A stretch of DNA of 42,266 bases, taken from NCBI GenBank assembly GCA_021442595.1, contig JABUST010000050.1, forward strand, positions 1 through 42,266, given 5' to 3'. Within the stretch, counting starts at the first letter, position 1, and every line of letters starts with the position of its first letter. Shown piece after piece: positions 1 to 7,371 of the stretch. The position numbers and the translations under genes are program-made. Source of the DNA: Lachnospiraceae bacterium (GTDB lineage Bacteria; Bacillota; Clostridia; Lachnospirales; Bianqueaceae). The notes under the pieces were generated by a model, which worked only from the letters and a program-made list of their open reading frames with translations, searched no databases and had not been told where the DNA came from.

Positions 1-5
1 CTAAA

Positions 6-1115
6 ATGGAAAAAGTAAGAATTGCCATCGTAGGCTGCGGCGGTATTGCCAATCAGAAGCATATGCCCTCTCTGGCTAAGTTCCCCGAGCGCGCAGAAAT
101 GGTTGCTTTCTGCGACATCTTTCCCGAGCGCGCTGAAAAGGCCGCTAAGGAGTATGGTACTCCCGATGCCAAGGTCTACACCGACTACAATGAGATGCTT
201 GCTGACACTTCCGTAAGCTTCGATGTAGTTCATGTGTGCACTCCCAATGTGGCTCATTGCCCCATTACCGTTGCTGCTTTTGAGGCCGGCAAGCATGTTA
301 TGTGCGAGAAGCCCATGGCTCACAACACCGAGGATGCTCAGAAAATGATCGATGCCTGGAAGAAGTCCGGCAAGAAGTTCACCATCGGCTATCAGAACCG
401 TTTCCGTGATGACACCCAGACTCTGCATGCTTCCTGTGAAGATGGTGAGCTTGGTGAGATCTACATGGCTAAGGCTCATGCTCTTCGTCGCCGCGCCGTT
501 CCCACCTGGGGCGTATTCCCCAACAAGGCCCTTCAGGGCGGCGGTCCTCTGATCGACATCGGAACCCATGCTCTGGACATCACCCTGTGGATGATGAACA
601 ACTATGAGCCCGCTTCTGTTTCCGGACAGGTCTTCTATAAGCTGGGCCGCGACCCCAAGGGTCCCGAAGGAAACGTATTCGGACCCTGGGATCCCGAGAC
701 CTTCGAGGTTGAGGATTCCGCTTTCGGTCTGGTCAAGATGAAGAATGGCGCTACCATTTTCCTTGAGGCATCCTGGGCGCTGAACGTTCTGAAGTCCATG
801 GAAGCTTCCACCACTCTGATGGGAACCAAGGCCGGTGCTGAGATCCATCACGGCGGTTCCTATGCTAACGACGAACTGATCTACAATACCGTAGAGCACA
901 ATCAGCTCATGGAGAAGGTCATCTCTCCTGCAGGCAAGGTCGACTTCTTCGAGGGCGGCGCTGCAGCTGAAGCAGTTCGCGAGCAGGATCAGTGGCTGAA
1001 TGCCATCCTTACCGATGGCGAGCCTCTGGTTAAGCCCGAGCAGGCATTCTGCGTAACCCAGATCCTGGAAGCTATCTACCAGTCCGCTGAGACCGGCAAG
1101 GAGATCTACTTCTGA
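6..1115 (+). CDS. Gfo/Idh/MocA family NAD(P)-dependent sugar oxidoreductase
   Basis: Predicted cytoplasmic dehydrogenase of 369 residues that would oxidise or reduce a sugar hydroxyl or keto group. The N-terminal Rossmann fold shows IAIVGCGGIA (residues 7-16). The family motif EKP lies at 101-103 with the likely catalytic Lys102, and the active-site segment DIGTHALD gives Asp184 and His188. Length is normal for the family. It opens the operon-like run to 13165 and is one of two such enzymes there. Family members oxidise C3 of glycosides before C-glycoside cleavage, so a 3-dehydrogenase or a 3-oxo-sugar reductase is inferred from the deglycosidase genes downstream; the exact substrate cannot be read. 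The upstream ribosome site and promoter lie outside the window. Codons are strongly biased (GCT, TCC, ATC), suggesting high expression. Confidence 0.9.
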   Translation: MEKVRIAIVGCGGIANQKHMPSLAKFPERAEMVAFCDIFPERAEKAAKEYGTPDAKVYTDYNEMLADTSVSFDVVHVCTPNVAHCPITVAAFEAGKHVMCEKPMAHNTEDAQKMIDAWKKSGKKFTIGYQNRFRDDTQTLHASCEDGELGEIYMAKAHALRRRAVPTWGVFPNKALQGGGPLIDIGTHALDITLWMMNNYEPASVSGQVFYKLGRDPKGPEGNVFGPWDPETFEVEDSAFGLVKMKNGATIFLEASWALNVLKSMEASTTLMGTKAGAEIHHGGSYANDELIYNTVEHNQLMEKVISPAGKVDFFEGGAAAEAVREQDQWLNAILTDGEPLVKPEQAFCVTQILEAIYQSAETGKEIYF

Positions 1116-1128
1116 TTTTGTTCCCAAA

Positions 1129-1154
1129 ATGGGGGGGAGAGAATTCCCCCCCAT
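1129..1154 (+). other. Intercistronic G/C hairpin without U-tract
   Basis: A perfect 9-bp stem (ATGGGGGGG at 1129-1137 with CCCCCCCAT at 1146-1154) closes an 8-nt loop between the oxidoreductase and the ABC ATPase gene. No T-run follows, so it is unlikely to be a full intrinsic terminator. An mRNA-stabilising, processing or partial-termination role is inferred. Confidence 0.6.
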
Positions 1155-1189
1155 GCAAGAAATCTTAACTTTGCTTAGGAGGTATTGTT

Positions 1190-2665
1190 ACGGAACTTCT
1201 ATCCTTAAATAATATTACCAAAGAGTACCCCGGTGTTACTGCTTTGGATAATGTTTCCATCTCATTCGAGAAAGGTGAGGTTCACGCTCTGATCGGCGAG
1301 AACGGAGCCGGAAAATCCACATTCATTAAAACCTTGTCCGGTGCTATCACACCCACATCCGGGACCATCGTTTTCGAGGGCAAGGAATACTCCCATCTTG
1401 AACCCAGACAGGCAATCGATCTCGGTATCGCAGTTGTCTATCAGGAGCTTATCCAGTTTGAAGCCATGAGCGTAGCGGACAATATCTTCATGGGTGTGAA
1501 GGATGAGGAGGGCTTTATTCTGGATGATAAGACCAGAGTAGAAAAATCCCGTGAGCTGCTGAAGATCTTCGATTGCCATGTGGATCCTGCCACTTTGATT
1601 CGTGACCTTTCCATTGCCAACCGCCAGATTGTAGAACTTGCCAAGGCAATTGTTAAAAAGGCAAAGGTTGTTGTCATGGATGAGCCTACCGCAGCCATTA
1701 CCATGGCTGAGCAGGAAAAACTCTATAAAGTGGTCAAGCAGCTGAAGGAGAGTGGTGTAACTGTTATCTACATCTCTCATCGTCTGGAAGAGCTGTTTAT
1801 CATCTGCGATCGTGTTTCCGTCCTTCGAGACGGTCAGTATGTTACCACCTGTGACATCAAGGACCTTACCAAGCAGGACATGATCAAATACATGGTAGGC
1901 CGTGAGCTTACCAATGCTTATCCTCCCAAGGCTCCTCATTCCGATGAGGTCATCATGGAGGTTGATAATGTATCCGGAAACGGTGTGCATGACATCAGCT
2001 TCAAGCTTCATAAGGGAGAGATCCTTGGATTTGCAGGTCTAGTAGGTGCCGGCAGAACAGAACTGATGCATGTTCTTTACGGTGCTGCAAAGAAAGAAGC
2101 CGGTACCATCAAAATTAATGGTAAAGAGGTGAATTTCAGATCTACCGCAGACGGCATGAAGGCCGGAATCGGGCTGATCCCCGAGGATCGAAAGTTCCAG
2201 GGCTGCTTCATCGACAAACCTATTTTCTGGAACAACTCTATTTCCTGTATTGATACCCTGACCAAGGCCGGAGTGGTAGATACCAAGGCAGAAATGAAGC
2301 TGGCTCAGGAGTACAAGGAACGTCTGAAGACCAAGACCCCCACTTTGACACAGTTGACCAGCGGTCTTTCCGGTGGTAATCAGCAAAAGGTGGTCATCGC
2401 CAAGGCACTGGCTGCACTCCCCGAGATCCTCATCTTTGATGAGCCCACCCGCGGAATCGACATCGGTGCCCGTTACGAGATATACCTGCTGATGAATGAA
2501 CTGGCAGAGCAGGGTAAAGCCATTCTTATGGTGTCTTCCGATATGGAAGAGCTGCTGGGCATGTCTGAGCGTATCATTGTTCTTCATGAAGGCCATCAAT
2601 CCGCCGAGCTGCAGAAACAGGAGTTCTCTCAGGAGAAGGTTCTGGCCTGCGCATCCGGTGTATAA
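1190..2665 (+). CDS. Sugar ABC transporter ATP-binding protein (RbsA/MglA type), probable ACG start
   Basis: Tandem-domain ATPase that powers sugar import with the permease and binding protein that follow. Domain 1 has Walker A GENGAGKS (residues 36-43 from the proposed start) and a degenerate signature LSIANRQ. Domain 2 has the degenerate P-loop GLVGAGRTEL and signature LSGGNQQKV, the usual asymmetry of ribose/galactose-type importers. The first standard start codon is a TTG at 1244, but that would delete the conserved first strand and the aromatic A-loop region (KEYPGVTALD). The reading frame is open upstream, and AGGAGG at 1177-1182 sits 7 nt before an in-frame ACG at 1190. ATT at 1184 is only 1 nt from it, and no ATG, GTG or TTG occurs in frame. 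ACG at 1190 gives 491 aa, the family's usual length. Either ACG is a real rare start or an ATG was mutated or misread. Confidence 0.85.
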   Translation, partial: TELLSLNNITKEYPGVTALDNVSISFEKGEVHALIGENGAGKSTFIKTLSGAITPTSGTIVFEGKEYSHLEPRQAIDLGIAVVYQELIQFEAMSVADNIFMGVKDEEGFILDDKTRVEKSRELLKIFDCHVDPATLIRDLSIANRQIVELAKAIVKKAKVVVMDEPTAAITMAEQEKLYKVVKQLKESGVTVIYISHRLEELFIICDRVSVLRDGQYVTTCDIKDLTKQDMIKYMVGRELTNAYPPKAPHSDEVIMEVDNVSGNGVHDISFKLHKGEILGFAGLVGAGRTELMHVLYGAAKKEAGTIKINGKEVNFRSTADGMKAGIGLIPEDRKFQGCFIDKPIFWNNSISCIDTLTKAGVVDTKAEMKLAQEYKERLKTKTPTLTQLTSGLSGGNQQKVVIAKALAALPEILIFDEPTRGIDIGARYEIYLLMNELAEQGKAILMVSSDMEELLGMSERIIVLHEGHQSAELQKQEFSQEKVLACASGV

Positions 2666-2682
2666 GGAGGATATTCAAGTCT

Positions 2683-3624
2683 ATGAACACGAAAAAAATA
2701 GGGAAGATCATCGGAGACTTTGCTCTCCCCATCATGCTTGTAGCACTCATTGTGTTCTTCTCACTGATGAGTCCTGCATTCCTGACTCCCCTGAATCTTA
2801 AAAACATTCTTGTACAGAATGTACATGTAGCTGTCTGCGCATGCGCAGTTATGATCATCATGATATCCGGTGGATGTGACCTATCCATCGGATATCAGAT
2901 GTCCGTAGCTGCCGTTCTGGTTACCAAGCTCATTTCCGTTAATGGATGGCCTCCTTATCTTGCCATCATTCTGGGTATCGCACTTTGTTCCCTTCTGGGT
3001 ACCTTTAACGGGTACATGGGTATCAAGCTAAAGAGCTCCACCATGATCATCACACTTGGTACCATGGCTATCTTCCAGGGCATCTCCTACCTGATCTCCG
3101 GATCCAAAACCTTCCACAACCTGCCGGACAGCTTCATGTTCCTGGGTCAGGGAACTGTCTTCGGATTCATTCCCGTCAGTGTGCTTATCATGATCGTAAT
3201 CGTGGTACTGGTAGGCTTCGTCATGGGAAAGACCGCTATCGGACGTAAGGTTTATGCCGCCGGTGACAATCCGGAAGCTGCCCGTCTGGCAGGTCTGAAT
3301 GTTTCCCGAATTAAAATCCTTTCCTTCACTGTGGCCGGTGTTCTGGTGGGCATTTCCGCCATTCTGCTGGCAGCTCGAAGCGGCTCTGCCGATTCCGGTA
3401 CCGGTGTCGGTATCGAGTTCACCGGCATTACTGCCTGTGTTCTCTCAGGTGTTGCCCTTAAGGGTGGCGAAGGTACTCTCTGGAAGGTTATCGTGGCAGT
3501 CTTCGTGCTTGGCGTTCTGGCCAACGGTATGCAGCTGATCAACCTCGGAACCTATCCTCAGTTCATCGCAAAAGGCGTGATCATGCTGGGATCCCTGTAT
3601 CTTACCAGCAGAAATGCTCAGTGA
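2683..3624 (+). CDS. Sugar ABC transporter permease (RbsC/BPD_transp_2 type)
   Basis: Integral membrane permease of 313 residues with about eight to ten hydrophobic segments, matching ribose/xylose/galactose-type permeases of the BPD_transp_2 family. A conserved cytoplasmic loop, seen here as GDNPEAARLAGLNVSRIK, contacts the ATPase. It starts 17 nt after the ATPase stop with AAGGAGG at 2664-2670. Together with the ATPase and the binding protein it forms a complete three-gene importer. The substrate is probably a monosaccharide or small glycoside; the operon context suggests a glycoside or its sugar product, but this is inference. Confidence 0.92.
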   Translation: MNTKKIGKIIGDFALPIMLVALIVFFSLMSPAFLTPLNLKNILVQNVHVAVCACAVMIIMISGGCDLSIGYQMSVAAVLVTKLISVNGWPPYLAIILGIALCSLLGTFNGYMGIKLKSSTMIITLGTMAIFQGISYLISGSKTFHNLPDSFMFLGQGTVFGFIPVSVLIMIVIVVLVGFVMGKTAIGRKVYAAGDNPEAARLAGLNVSRIKILSFTVAGVLVGISAILLAARSGSADSGTGVGIEFTGITACVLSGVALKGGEGTLWKVIVAVFVLGVLANGMQLINLGTYPQFIAKGVIMLGSLYLTSRNAQ

Positions 3625-3654
3625 TGACATCTCATTTTCAGGCATTAATATAAT
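3624..3654 (+). promoter_or_regulatory. Possible internal promoter before the binding-protein gene
   Basis: TATAAT at 3649-3654 is preceded by ATGACA at 3624-3629 with a long 19-nt spacer. The -10 is perfect but the spacing is poor, so this is only a weak candidate for boosting binding-protein expression. A strong AGGAGGAG ribosome site follows before the ATG at 3691. Confidence 0.3.
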
Positions 3655-3690
3655 GCAAATACATTTCTCATTTTCCTAGGAGGAGAAAAA

Positions 3691-4707
3691 ATGAAAAAGT
3701 TTGTAGCTGTGCTCCTGACTGTAGTCATGGCACTTAGCATTGTTGCTTGCGGCAGCAATGGCAGCAACGAGAAAAAGTCTGCTGCGTTCGTTACTTTCGG
3801 TCTGGGAGGAGATTTCTTCCAGATGCTGGCTGATCAGTTCAAGGCTGAGTATGAAGCTATTGGCTGGGAAGCTTCCTATGCTGATGGTGAGTTTAACCCC
3901 ACCAAGCAGATCGAAGCTGCTGAGAACTACATCGCCATGGGCGTTGATGTTCTTTACATCTGGGCTGTTGCTCCCGAAGCAATGACCGAGGTTGTTAAGG
4001 CTGCTCAGGAGAAGGGCATCCTTGTGGTTGCTTTCGTTGCTCCTATTGAGGGCGCTGACGCTACCATGGTTTCCGATGAGGCTGCTTTGGCCGCTGATTT
4101 GAACAAGCTGGCTGCAGCCTGGATCGATGAAGCCTTTGCTGATGCTCCCGATCATTCTGTTCCCGTGGCCGTTTTCACCTGCAGAACCGCTGAGACCGGT
4201 GTTGTTCAGGGTGATGTGATCCTGAAGATCGAAGAATATTCTCAGAAGGCAAAGTTCGTTATGGAAGTTGAGTGTGCTGATGAGACTCAGCAGACCGGTC
4301 TTTCCAAGATGGAAAACCTGTACACCACCAACCCTGAGATCAAGGTGTTCCTGAGTGCTCACAATGATCTGGGTATGGGCATCAATGCTTACTTCACCTC
4401 TATGAACTCTCCTGTAACCGATTATTCTGACATGGGTATCTTCGTTATTAACGGTTCCGATGCTACTGCAGAAGCTATCAAGGCTTCTACCGAGGGCAAG
4501 GCTCCTCTGCGCGGCACTGTTATGACCGGCTCTGTCACTGACACCGCTCAGGAGATGGTATTCGTAGGCACCGGCCTTGTAGACGGTTCTCTTTCCAAGG
4601 GACATGTTCAGCAGGCAGGTACTGTGTTCGTACTGGATCAGACCATCGATGAGTACATTGCCAACGGTACCGTTAAGGGCTTCACCGCTGACGACCTGAC
4701 TAAGTAA
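3691..4707 (+). CDS. Sugar-binding lipoprotein of ABC importer (Peripla_BP_4 type)
   Basis: Extracytoplasmic solute-binding protein of 338 residues, tethered to the membrane as a lipoprotein. The signal peptide has a KK start, a hydrophobic core and the lipobox IVAC with Cys20 as lipidated residue. The mature part has the ribose-binding-protein pattern (GDFFQMLADQFKAE, then IAMGVDVLYI, then VFLSAHNDLGMG). It completes the importer encoded just upstream, in the order ATPase, permease, binding protein. Strong codon bias, a very good ribosome site, and two large hairpins after the stop codon all fit high expression of this component. The ligand is unknown; a glycoside, sugar or aglycone-bearing sugar is inferred from the neighbours. 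Confidence 0.92.
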   Translation: MKKFVAVLLTVVMALSIVACGSNGSNEKKSAAFVTFGLGGDFFQMLADQFKAEYEAIGWEASYADGEFNPTKQIEAAENYIAMGVDVLYIWAVAPEAMTEVVKAAQEKGILVVAFVAPIEGADATMVSDEAALAADLNKLAAAWIDEAFADAPDHSVPVAVFTCRTAETGVVQGDVILKIEEYSQKAKFVMEVECADETQQTGLSKMENLYTTNPEIKVFLSAHNDLGMGINAYFTSMNSPVTDYSDMGIFVINGSDATAEAIKASTEGKAPLRGTVMTGSVTDTAQEMVFVGTGLVDGSLSKGHVQQAGTVFVLDQTIDEYIANGTVKGFTADDLTK

Positions 4708-4717
4708 TTTCTTTTCT

Positions 4718-4758
4718 GATTCCGGCTGCGGAGGCTGTAAAGCTTCCGCAGCCGATCA
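4718..4758 (+). other. Large hairpin after binding-protein gene
   Basis: A 13-bp stem (CGGCTGCGGAGGC at 4723-4735 with GCTTCCGCAGCCG at 4742-4754, one G-U pair) is extended at its base by TGAT/ATCA. No T-run follows. Such hairpins downstream of binding-protein genes commonly protect the 5' mRNA segment or cause partial termination; that role is inferred here. Confidence 0.6.
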
Positions 4759-4796
4759 GGTAATAGGATCCCTTCTTCCCCTGTTTAGGAAGGATG

Positions 4797-4847
4797 GACC
4801 ATGGACAGCATTTCTTGGCCCGCTGTCCATGGTCGATCTTTCAGATC
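4797..4847 (+). other. Second large intercistronic hairpin plus small stem
   Basis: A perfect 13-bp stem (GACCATGGACAGC at 4797-4809 with GCTGTCCATGGTC at 4822-4834) is followed at once by GATCTttcAGATC at 4835-4847. With the hairpin at 4718-4758 it makes a three-stem spacer between the transporter genes and the catabolic genes. No U-tract is seen. Confidence 0.6.
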
Positions 4848-4872
4848 AGATTTCATAAGGAGAACATGAATT

Positions 4873-5883
4873 ATGGCAAAAAAAGTTCTTGGCATTTCAT
4901 TTGGACGCAAAATGAGCAATTGTGATGTTATGGTCAAACACATTCTGATGGAATGTGAAAAGGCCGGCTGCGAAGTTGCATTTCTTCGTGCTGACGATAT
5001 GAATATCACCAATTGCAATGGATGTATTGCCTGCACCATCGGCACCATGACCGGAAGAGGACGGGGCTACTGTGTACGTCATGATGATTTCGATATTATG
5101 GATGAATGTCTGATGCAGTCTGATGCTGTGATTCTGGCATGTCCTACCTATGAAACTTCCGTGACCGGACGCTTTAAGACCATCTGCGACAGGATCGGAC
5201 CCAGCCATGATATTACCTTCCGCCAGGCAGCCTATGATGAAGGAAAAGCAGCAGGAAAGCCTGAGAGCGCTCTTCCCGATGTTCGGACCTTCAAGAAGAG
5301 AACCGCTGCTCTGATTTCCGTAGGCGGAGCTATGACAGAAAACTGGATCGCTCTGACCCTGCCTATGATGTACGAATTTACTTTCCCTCTTGGCATCGAT
5401 GTTGTAGATACTGTTGAGTACTACGGCGCAATGGCCTGTGAGAATGTTGCCGCTAATTTTCCCATGATGGATCGTATGACCCGTATGGCTCAGAACGTGC
5501 TGGATTCCATGAATGCAGAGACAGAAGAGGAGCGCATTAAGTATCGCGGAGACGAGGAGGGTATTTGCCCTCTCTGCCACGGACGCCTTCTGCAGGTGTC
5601 CCATGACCTGAAGACAGTAGACTGTGTAGTCTGCGGAAGCCATGGCAATATCCGTATTGATGAAGAGGGAAAGATCCGTGTCTCCTATACTCCCGAAGAG
5701 TTGGATCGTTCCAGACTTCGCTGGGGCGGAAAGCTGGAGCATTCCACCGAGATCAAGACCAAGGCTCAGCCCTCCGGTACCATTAAGAATCTGAAGGAGC
5801 TGAAACAGCCTTACGCTGATTTCAATCGTCCTGCTTTCCCTGTGGATGAAACAGCATATCATAACGTTAAGCTCAATAAATAA
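4873..5883 (+). CDS. Iron-sulfur flavoprotein-like NADPH-dependent FMN reductase with C-terminal zinc ribbon
   Basis: Cytoplasmic redox protein of 336 residues. Residues 1 to about 200 look like the flavodoxin-fold FMN reductase / iron-sulfur flavoprotein family: VLGISFGR near the FMN phosphate site, a cysteine motif Cys48-x2-Cys51-x2-Cys54 with a further Cys67 that could hold a 4Fe-4S cluster, and ACPTYETSVTGRFKTICDR at 88-106 near the flavin ring. Residues 232-254 add CPLC...CVVC (Cys232, 235, 251, 254), a rubredoxin or zinc-ribbon knuckle that typical members lack. The start ATG at 4873 follows AAGGAGA by 9 nt. Placed between the transporter and the deglycosidase genes, it probably transfers electrons to or from a substrate or partner flavoenzyme; no specific reaction can be claimed. 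Confidence 0.75.
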   Translation: MAKKVLGISFGRKMSNCDVMVKHILMECEKAGCEVAFLRADDMNITNCNGCIACTIGTMTGRGRGYCVRHDDFDIMDECLMQSDAVILACPTYETSVTGRFKTICDRIGPSHDITFRQAAYDEGKAAGKPESALPDVRTFKKRTAALISVGGAMTENWIALTLPMMYEFTFPLGIDVVDTVEYYGAMACENVAANFPMMDRMTRMAQNVLDSMNAETEEERIKYRGDEEGICPLCHGRLLQVSHDLKTVDCVVCGSHGNIRIDEEGKIRVSYTPEELDRSRLRWGGKLEHSTEIKTKAQPSGTIKNLKELKQPYADFNRPAFPVDETAYHNVKLNK

Positions 5884-5903
5884 AGATCAACAGGAGGTTC
5901 AAC

Positions 5904-6296
5904 ATGGCTGGCAGACAGTATTACAATCCGGAAGCTTTCCGCAATGTAACCGAGGATGGAAAGGTCATCGGTTACTCCTTTGAGATCAAGGCCCAGTATT
6001 ATCGGGGCATCACGCTCTCCATCATTCGTGACCTGAAGGTCACTGTGGATGGTGAGACTGCAGACAGAGAGAATGTACGTCTGACAATCAACGGCGTCAT
6101 GTTCACTCTGGAAGAGTGCAGAACCGTCATCGATTCCGACTACCGTTGGGAATTTGGTGATTATGCCACAGTGACTGTCCTGAAAGAGGGCGGTCTGACC
6201 GATGGTCCCCATCATATCCTGTGTCACCAGTCTATCGCTCCTTCCTATATGCCCTTTACTGTGGAAGCTGATTGCGAAGCCGATTTCACTATCTAA
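5904..6296 (+). CDS. C-glycoside deglycosidase beta subunit (DUF6379 family)
   Basis: Small protein of 130 residues that I recognise as the DUF6379 / C-glycoside deglycosidase beta-subunit family, the partner of a TIM-barrel alpha subunit. Features seen are an all-beta character, the segment EIKAQYYRGITLSIIRDLKV with INGVMFTLEECR, and the ending PFTVEADCEADF. In characterised gut enzymes (the Dfg and Dgp systems) the alpha/beta complex cleaves the C-C bond of 3-oxo-C-glucosides such as oxidised puerarin or homoorientin. The alpha subunit gene starts 9 nt downstream, with the stop of this gene merging into its ribosome site, as expected for a stoichiometric complex. Ribosome site AGGAGG at 5892-5897. 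Related complexes might also act on O-glycosides, so the bond type is an inference. Confidence 0.8.
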   Translation: MAGRQYYNPEAFRNVTEDGKVIGYSFEIKAQYYRGITLSIIRDLKVTVDGETADRENVRLTINGVMFTLEECRTVIDSDYRWEFGDYATVTVLKEGGLTDGPHHILCHQSIAPSYMPFTVEADCEADFTI

Positions 6297-6305
6297 GGAG
6301 GTAAC

Positions 6306-7367
6306 ATGATGAGCGCAGATATCAAGAGAAGTGTTTCCCTGTACAGCTATCAGGACGAATACTATAACAAACAGCTGGACCTGGAAGGCTGTCTTCGTGA
6401 AACTGCCAAGACCGGAGCTACCGGCGTGGAGCTTCTGGCTGAGCAGATGATCCGCCGTTTTCCTCTTCCCATTGAAACTGAGGAGTTTCGTGAGCAGTGG
6501 TTTGGCTGGCTGCAGAAATACGGCCTGACTCCATCCTGCTACGACGCTTTCCTGGAGTTCAAACTCTATGACAACCGCACCCTGACTCTCTCCGAGCAGG
6601 TCAACATGATGAAGCGGGACATCCGTCTGGCTTCTCTTCTTGGTTTCACCAATCTTCGTACGCTGGTTTCCACTCCGATGAATGTCATTGAGGGAAGCCT
6701 TGAGTATGCTGAGAAGATGGGGGTCCGCATCGGCCTTGAAGTCCATGCTCCCTTCTCTCTGAATTCTTCCTGGGCAGACGGCTACATGGAAATGATCCAG
6801 CGTACCGGCACCAAGTATTTCGGATTCATTCCGGATATGGGTATCTTCTGCAAGAACCTTCCGGATGTTGTCCGTGAGAAATGGCTCCGCCGCGGCGCAA
6901 AGCCCGAGTGTGTCAAGATCGTGGATGAGTGCTATCTGGAGCGTGTTGCTAAAGGCTTCACCAAGATCAAGTATGACCTGAATCTTGGCAAGGCTAACAT
7001 GGAGTACCGCATGGCTAACGGCATGGGCGAGATGATGGCTGCTGTAGAGAAGGCCGGCGGCAAGGAAGCGGATATGGGCTATGCCTTTGAGTCCTTCGTT
7101 TTCTCCTGGTCCGATCCTCAGGATCTCATCGACAACATCGATTACATCTATCACACCCATGCTAAGTGCTATAACACTCATGAGGATTATGTAGAGACCG
7201 CAACGGCAATTCCCGAGGTAGTAGCTGCCTTTAAGAAAGCCGGTTATCAGGGATTCCTTTCTACCGAGTATGAAGGCGGAGAGCATCTGCGTGCAGATTC
7301 TCCTGTGGATTCCATCGAACAGGTCCGCCGTCATCAGGAGGCTCTGAGAAGAGCCATCGAGGGTTAA
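6306..7367 (+). CDS. C-glycoside deglycosidase alpha subunit (sugar isomerase/AP-endonuclease-like TIM barrel)
   Basis: Predicted catalytic subunit of 353 residues with the xylose-isomerase-like TIM-barrel fold. The likely divalent-metal ligands follow the family order: Glu145 in GLEVHAP, Asp177 in IPDMG, His283/His285 in YHTHAK, and Glu321 or Glu323 in STEYEGG. In the known C-glycoside deglycosidases this metal site (typically Mn2+) promotes beta-elimination of the aglycone from a 3-oxo-C-glycoside. The beta-subunit gene is directly upstream and a Gfo/Idh/MocA oxidoreductase starts 4 nt downstream, the same partners used by the puerarin-degrading system. Without the beta-subunit neighbour this could be called a generic sugar epimerase/isomerase; the pairing makes deglycosidase the better call. 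Confidence 0.8.
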   Translation: MMSADIKRSVSLYSYQDEYYNKQLDLEGCLRETAKTGATGVELLAEQMIRRFPLPIETEEFREQWFGWLQKYGLTPSCYDAFLEFKLYDNRTLTLSEQVNMMKRDIRLASLLGFTNLRTLVSTPMNVIEGSLEYAEKMGVRIGLEVHAPFSLNSSWADGYMEMIQRTGTKYFGFIPDMGIFCKNLPDVVREKWLRRGAKPECVKIVDECYLERVAKGFTKIKYDLNLGKANMEYRMANGMGEMMAAVEKAGGKEADMGYAFESFVFSWSDPQDLIDNIDYIYHTHAKCYNTHEDYVETATAIPEVVAAFKKAGYQGFLSTEYEGGEHLRADSPVDSIEQVRRHQEALRRAIEG

Positions 7368-7371
7368 GACT

